Origin: Verrucomicrobiota bacterium
GTDB lineage: Bacteria > Verrucomicrobiota > Verrucomicrobiia > Limisphaerales > UBA9464
Reading direction: 5' to 3'
Length of the DNA: 8,113 nt
Assembly: GCA_947464705.1 (NCBI GenBank)
Contig: CANHYD010000094.1
Coordinates: forward strand, 1-8,113
Shown piece after piece: positions 5,669 to 8,113 of this stretch. The position numbers and the translations under genes are program-made. The notes beneath the pieces were generated by a model. It worked only from the letters and a program-made list of their open reading frames with translations. It was not told the DNA's origin and did no database searches. Each line of letters starts with the position of its first letter. The stretch's first letter is position 1.

Positions 5669-6982
5669 TCAGCCGGCTCGTTGGCCCGAATCCGCCGCTC
5701 GGAGCCCATGGTGCAGCAGGGCACCGAGGATCAGGGTGCCCAGAGCGGCCAGCAGTACTGCGGGCCGTTGGACGATGACAAAGCCGATCATCCAGCAGCT
5801 GAGTGCTGCGAAAAGCAGAGGGGTCGCCGGGTAGAACGGAACGCGGAAGGGCCGGTGCAAATCTGGGGCGATTTTCCTCAGGCGCATCACGCCCAGAATG
5901 GCCAAGAGGTTCATCAGGTTCAGGACGACGCCGGCATAGGCGAGCACCTGCTCAAAGGTGGACGTGGCGATCAGGAGTCCGGTCAGCCCGATCTGGAAAG
6001 CCAGAGCCGGGCGCGGCACGCCATCGGTGGATCGGATCGCCAACCACGCGAGCCGCGGTTTGTCGGCGGCCACGGCCTGTGTCACCCGCGATCCCGCCAG
6101 CAGGAAGCCCGACACGGTGGCCACCAGGACCGCCGCGATCATGGCGCTCATGATGCGTGCCCCCAGCGGGCCCACGATTCGTGATGCCGAGAGCGAGGCG
6201 ACTTCTACCGTTCCCGACAGGGCTTCGATGGGTGTGGTGCGCAGGAACACCCAGTGCAGGAGCAGGTAGAGCAGGCCCACCAGCAGCACCGCCCCGATGA
6301 CCGCCCGTGGGATGACCCGTTGGGGATTCTGGATATCGCCCGCGACATACCCCACGGCGTTCCAGCCATGGTAGGCGTAGATGACGTAGATGAGTGAGAT
6401 GGCGAAGGGAGCGGCGACGATTTCGCGCCAGGCTGCGGCCGAGGGGGCGAAGGAAATGGGTTCCACCGGTCCGATGGCCAATCCCGTGGACACGAATGCA
6501 ACAATCACCGCCAGCGTGATGGAAGACGTGGCCAGTTGAAACAGGGCCGCCCCGCGCGCATGGAGGAATTGGACGCTTCCGACGAGCACCAGCACCCCCA
6601 CGGTGGCCGCCAACGGGGGGATCGGTACGACTTGGGCCGCGTAGCGACCAAAGGCGATGGCGGCCAAGGCCACGGGGCCAGCGAAGCCCGCGGTGATGGA
6701 CACGAACCCTCCGACAAAACCCAAGGTCGGTGACCAGGCACGGGAGAGGTACACGTACTCCCCGCCGGAATGAGGCAGCATCGCTCCCAGTTCGGCATAA
6801 CACAGGGCACCGGCCAGCGAGAGCAATCCGCCGACCGCCCACAGTGCCAGCAAGGCGAAACCACTCTGGGTACCCGCTACTTGGAACCCGAGGCTGGTGA
6901 AGACCCCGGTGCCGATCATGTTGGCGACGATCAGCGCCGTGGCGCTGGCGAGACCGAAGGGGGCAGGAGCCTTGGACGACAT
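5669..6982 (-). CDS. APC-superfamily amino acid permease
   Basis: This is a 12-helix inner-membrane amino acid transporter of the APC superfamily, probably an exchanger or symporter of the LAT/APA type. The 437-residue length is typical. The first helix has the unwound substrate-binding motif ANMIGTGVF (residues 20-28), followed by GALCYAELGAMLPHSGGEYVYL in helices 2-3 and loop, the signature that distinguishes APC permeases. Later landmarks are FAISLIYVIYAYHGWNAVGYVAGDIQNPQR (helix 6 to loop), a LAGSRVTQAVAAD loop and a helix 10-type LNLMNLLAILGVMRLR. The frame can begin at GTG 6994, but ATG 6982 is preferred because AGGTGA (complement of 6991-6996) lies eight bases upstream and pairs with the 16S rRNA 3' end. 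The specific amino acid cannot be deduced. No cotranscribed enzyme is visible: the next gene upstream on this strand ends 224 bases away. Confidence 0.93.
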   Translation of the reverse strand: MSSKAPAPFGLASATALIVANMIGTGVFTSLGFQVAGTQSGFALLALWAVGGLLSLAGALCYAELGAMLPHSGGEYVYLSRAWSPTLGFVGGFVSITAGFAGPVALAAIAFGRYAAQVVPIPPLAATVGVLVLVGSVQFLHARGAALFQLATSSITLAVIVAFVSTGLAIGPVEPISFAPSAAAWREIVAAPFAISLIYVIYAYHGWNAVGYVAGDIQNPQRVIPRAVIGAVLLVGLLYLLLHWVFLRTTPIEALSGTVEVASLSASRIVGPLGARIMSAMIAAVLVATVSGFLLAGSRVTQAVAADKPRLAWLAIRSTDGVPRPALAFQIGLTGLLIATSTFEQVLAYAGVVLNLMNLLAILGVMRLRKIAPDLHRPFRVPFYPATPLLFAALSCWMIGFVIVQRPAVLLAALGTLILGALLHHGLRAADSGQRAG

Positions 6983-6990
6983 GCTGGGGC

Positions 6991-6996
6991 TCACCT
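6991..6996 (-). promoter_or_regulatory. Shine-Dalgarno sequence of the amino acid permease
   Basis: On the minus strand AGGTGA stands eight bases before ATG 6982. It is fully complementary to the TCACCT at the 3' end of bacterial 16S rRNA. It decides the start in favour of ATG 6982 over GTG 6994, which it overlaps. It is the only clear ribosome binding site in the window. Confidence 0.7.
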
Positions 6997-7206
6997 TGCC
7001 GTGGAGGGGCTTTCACGCAAGGAGATGGGTTGAGAGCCTGTCACGCGACCGCGGCCCGCGGGGAACAACCCGACATTGCAGCCGCTGCCATCCATCGGCC
7101 GATCAGGGCATCGGCGGCGGTCAGGCTCATGGTGATCGATCTGCAAACTGCGCTGGGGCGGATTTTGGAGCCCGATGGATTCTGTGGCCAGACTCCCGGG
7201 TTGAAA
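6997..7206. other. Intergenic region between the lamin-tail gene and the permease
   Basis: About 210 non-coding bases should contain the permease promoter and the end of the lamin-tail transcript. I see no clear promoter. Inverted repeats include the hairpin CCGCG/CGCGG (7049-7061), the palindrome ATCGGCCGAT (7094-7103) and the distant pair ATCCATCGG (7090-7098) with CCGATGGAT (7172-7180). In a GC-rich region some of this is expected by chance. Confidence 0.35.
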
Positions 7207-8113
7207 TCAGGGGCCCGATGGCACGAGCACCCGGTAGAACCTGCGGTCGCTCGGAAGAGGTTCGGTGTGCTCGACCGGACGGGCCATGGGTTGAGCGGGC
7301 ACTTCCAGCACGCTCGTCCAGAGACCGCGTTCCAGCGCCTCCGACACTTGCAGGGAGTAGCGTTGGTTGGCCGCTGCCGGAAAGCGCAGCACGAGGCCCG
7401 AGGCGGTCGATTCGGCGCTGAGGCGCAGGGTTTCGGCCGGCCCACCCGCTCCGGGACTGCCCCCTGGATTGTTCCCAACGCGCCACTGGGTCTTGTCGCC
7501 CCAGCGATCAGGGCTGGCCTGTTCATCGATGATCTCCATCGAAAAGCCGCCGCCGTCCGCGCCCGGAAACCAGTCCTTGAATCCGAAGTCCAGAATCTCC
7601 TCGCCTTGGGCATCGACCAACCGCAGGCGTTCCCCGCCATTGTCGAGGCGGCCAATGTATTGTCCGGCCACCGGCACCGCCGCGCCATACCGGGCCGCGA
7701 AGGCTGTGGTGCTGGCGACCACGACCAATCGTTCACCGGGGTTCAGGCGCTTCAGAGCACTGGTGCTGAAGTCGAAGTCCACGCCGTCGATGAACCGGAC
7801 ACCGTTCAGGTCGAGCGACTCGGTCGGAGACACGTTGCGCAGTTCCAGGAACTCCAGCTCATCGGGCAGAGACGAACCCGCAGGACCCGCTGGCGGGTTG
7901 AAGTGGATTTCGGTGATGCGCAGCCCGCGTTGGGCGGGGCTGGGGTTTCCGGGGTAGGTCAGTTGGTGGGCGGTCTTGCCCCGCGGATTGAGCAGCGTGA
8001 GCGTTTCGCCGCGGGCTGAGAGTTGGCCAGAATACGGGCCCACCACGAAGAGGCCTTGCCCGCCACGGGGCCCGGTGGTGCGGGCGCGGAACTGGCGGAC
8101 GTCCGGGCTGACA
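7207..8113 (-). CDS. Lamin-tail-domain surface protein, C-terminal part (5' end beyond window)
   Basis: This is the C-terminal ~302 residues of a larger, presumably exported protein; the frame stays open to the right edge, so the GTG codons near 8046 are internal. From the N-terminal side, the end of one lamin-tail-like domain is seen (FVVGPYSG, then LSARGETLTLLNPRG, about 8050-7980). A complete second copy follows (about 7930-7470): ITEIHFNPP, then DELEFLELRN, LDLNGVRFIDGVDFDF, LNPGERLVVV, GRLDNGGERLRLVDAQG and ILDFGFKDWFP. The final ~85 residues form a beta-rich tail with LVLRFPAAANQRYSLQVS and end in RRFYRVLVP, which resembles short C-terminal modules of secreted Verrucomicrobiota proteins. 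Lamin-tail domains in bacteria sit in large secreted or cell-surface proteins and are thought to bind other proteins, polymers or membranes. What precedes them (for example a CotH kinase or peptidase domain) is outside the window. Confidence 0.87.
   Translation of the reverse strand, partial: VSPDVRQFRARTTGPRGGQGLFVVGPYSGQLSARGETLTLLNPRGKTAHQLTYPGNPSPAQRGLRITEIHFNPPAGPAGSSLPDELEFLELRNVSPTESLDLNGVRFIDGVDFDFSTSALKRLNPGERLVVVASTTAFAARYGAAVPVAGQYIGRLDNGGERLRLVDAQGEEILDFGFKDWFPGADGGGFSMEIIDEQASPDRWGDKTQWRVGNNPGGSPGAGGPAETLRLSAESTASGLVLRFPAAANQRYSLQVSEALERGLWTSVLEVPAQPMARPVEHTEPLPSDRRFYRVLVPSGP

Noticed and set aside
5952..7016. A 354-codon minus-strand frame in a different phase from the amino acid permease
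   Set aside because: It is Gly/Arg/His-rich and overlaps the permease, whose helices and GTG motif are clear.
7030..8019. A 329-codon plus-strand frame opposite the lamin-tail protein
   Set aside because: The opposite strand has lamin-tail motifs across the same stretch; the plus-strand translation shows no motif and is a shadow.

Overview
The window is GC-rich, densely coded bacterial chromosome. Three genes point to the Planctomycetota–Verrucomicrobiota–Lentisphaerota group: a planctomycete-type cytochrome c domain protein, a DUF1080 (3-keto-disaccharide hydrolase-like) lipoprotein and a lamin-tail-domain surface protein. I favour Verrucomicrobiota, because the lamin-tail protein ends in the short beta-rich 'fetch the value, compare, FYR' type tail that I associate with that phylum. 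This is inference from family distribution, since no marker gene is present. Most starts lack a Shine-Dalgarno sequence, so several start positions are uncertain.

Layout. The left edge (1-1363, minus) is a nearly complete GntP-family sugar-acid permease that loses only its last residues. Divergent from it is a small DUF6580-type membrane protein (to 2160). It is followed on the plus strand by a YfcE/MJ0936-type metallophosphoesterase (2196-2678), a small secreted mono-haem cytochrome c (2738-3133), a YgfZ/GcvT-like folate-binding protein (3261-4346) and a DUF1080 lipoprotein (4443-5174). A hairpin follows the cytochrome and another follows the lipoprotein. The right half is on the minus strand: a tRNA with anticodon CAU (5349-5424), best read as tRNA-Ile2, then an APC-family amino acid permease (5669-6982), then the C-terminal part of a lamin-tail-domain protein that runs off the right edge (7207-8113).

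How the genes relate. I see no single pathway or defence or mobile system here. The plus-strand genes are separated by 35-127 bases and do not overlap, so they are neighbours more than a tight operon. Themes are uptake (sugar acids, amino acids), extracytoplasmic sugar/redox chemistry (DUF1080, cytochrome) and housekeeping (tRNA, YgfZ-like, phosphoesterase).

The part that known features do not explain is the 244-base gap between the tRNA and the amino acid permease. It holds a 12-base tandem repeat next to the tRNA and a nested set of perfect inverted repeats (7 bp and 10 bp, interlocked) that could form an H-type pseudoknot or two mutually exclusive hairpins. It is the best candidate for something undescribed, but its transcription and conservation are unknown.
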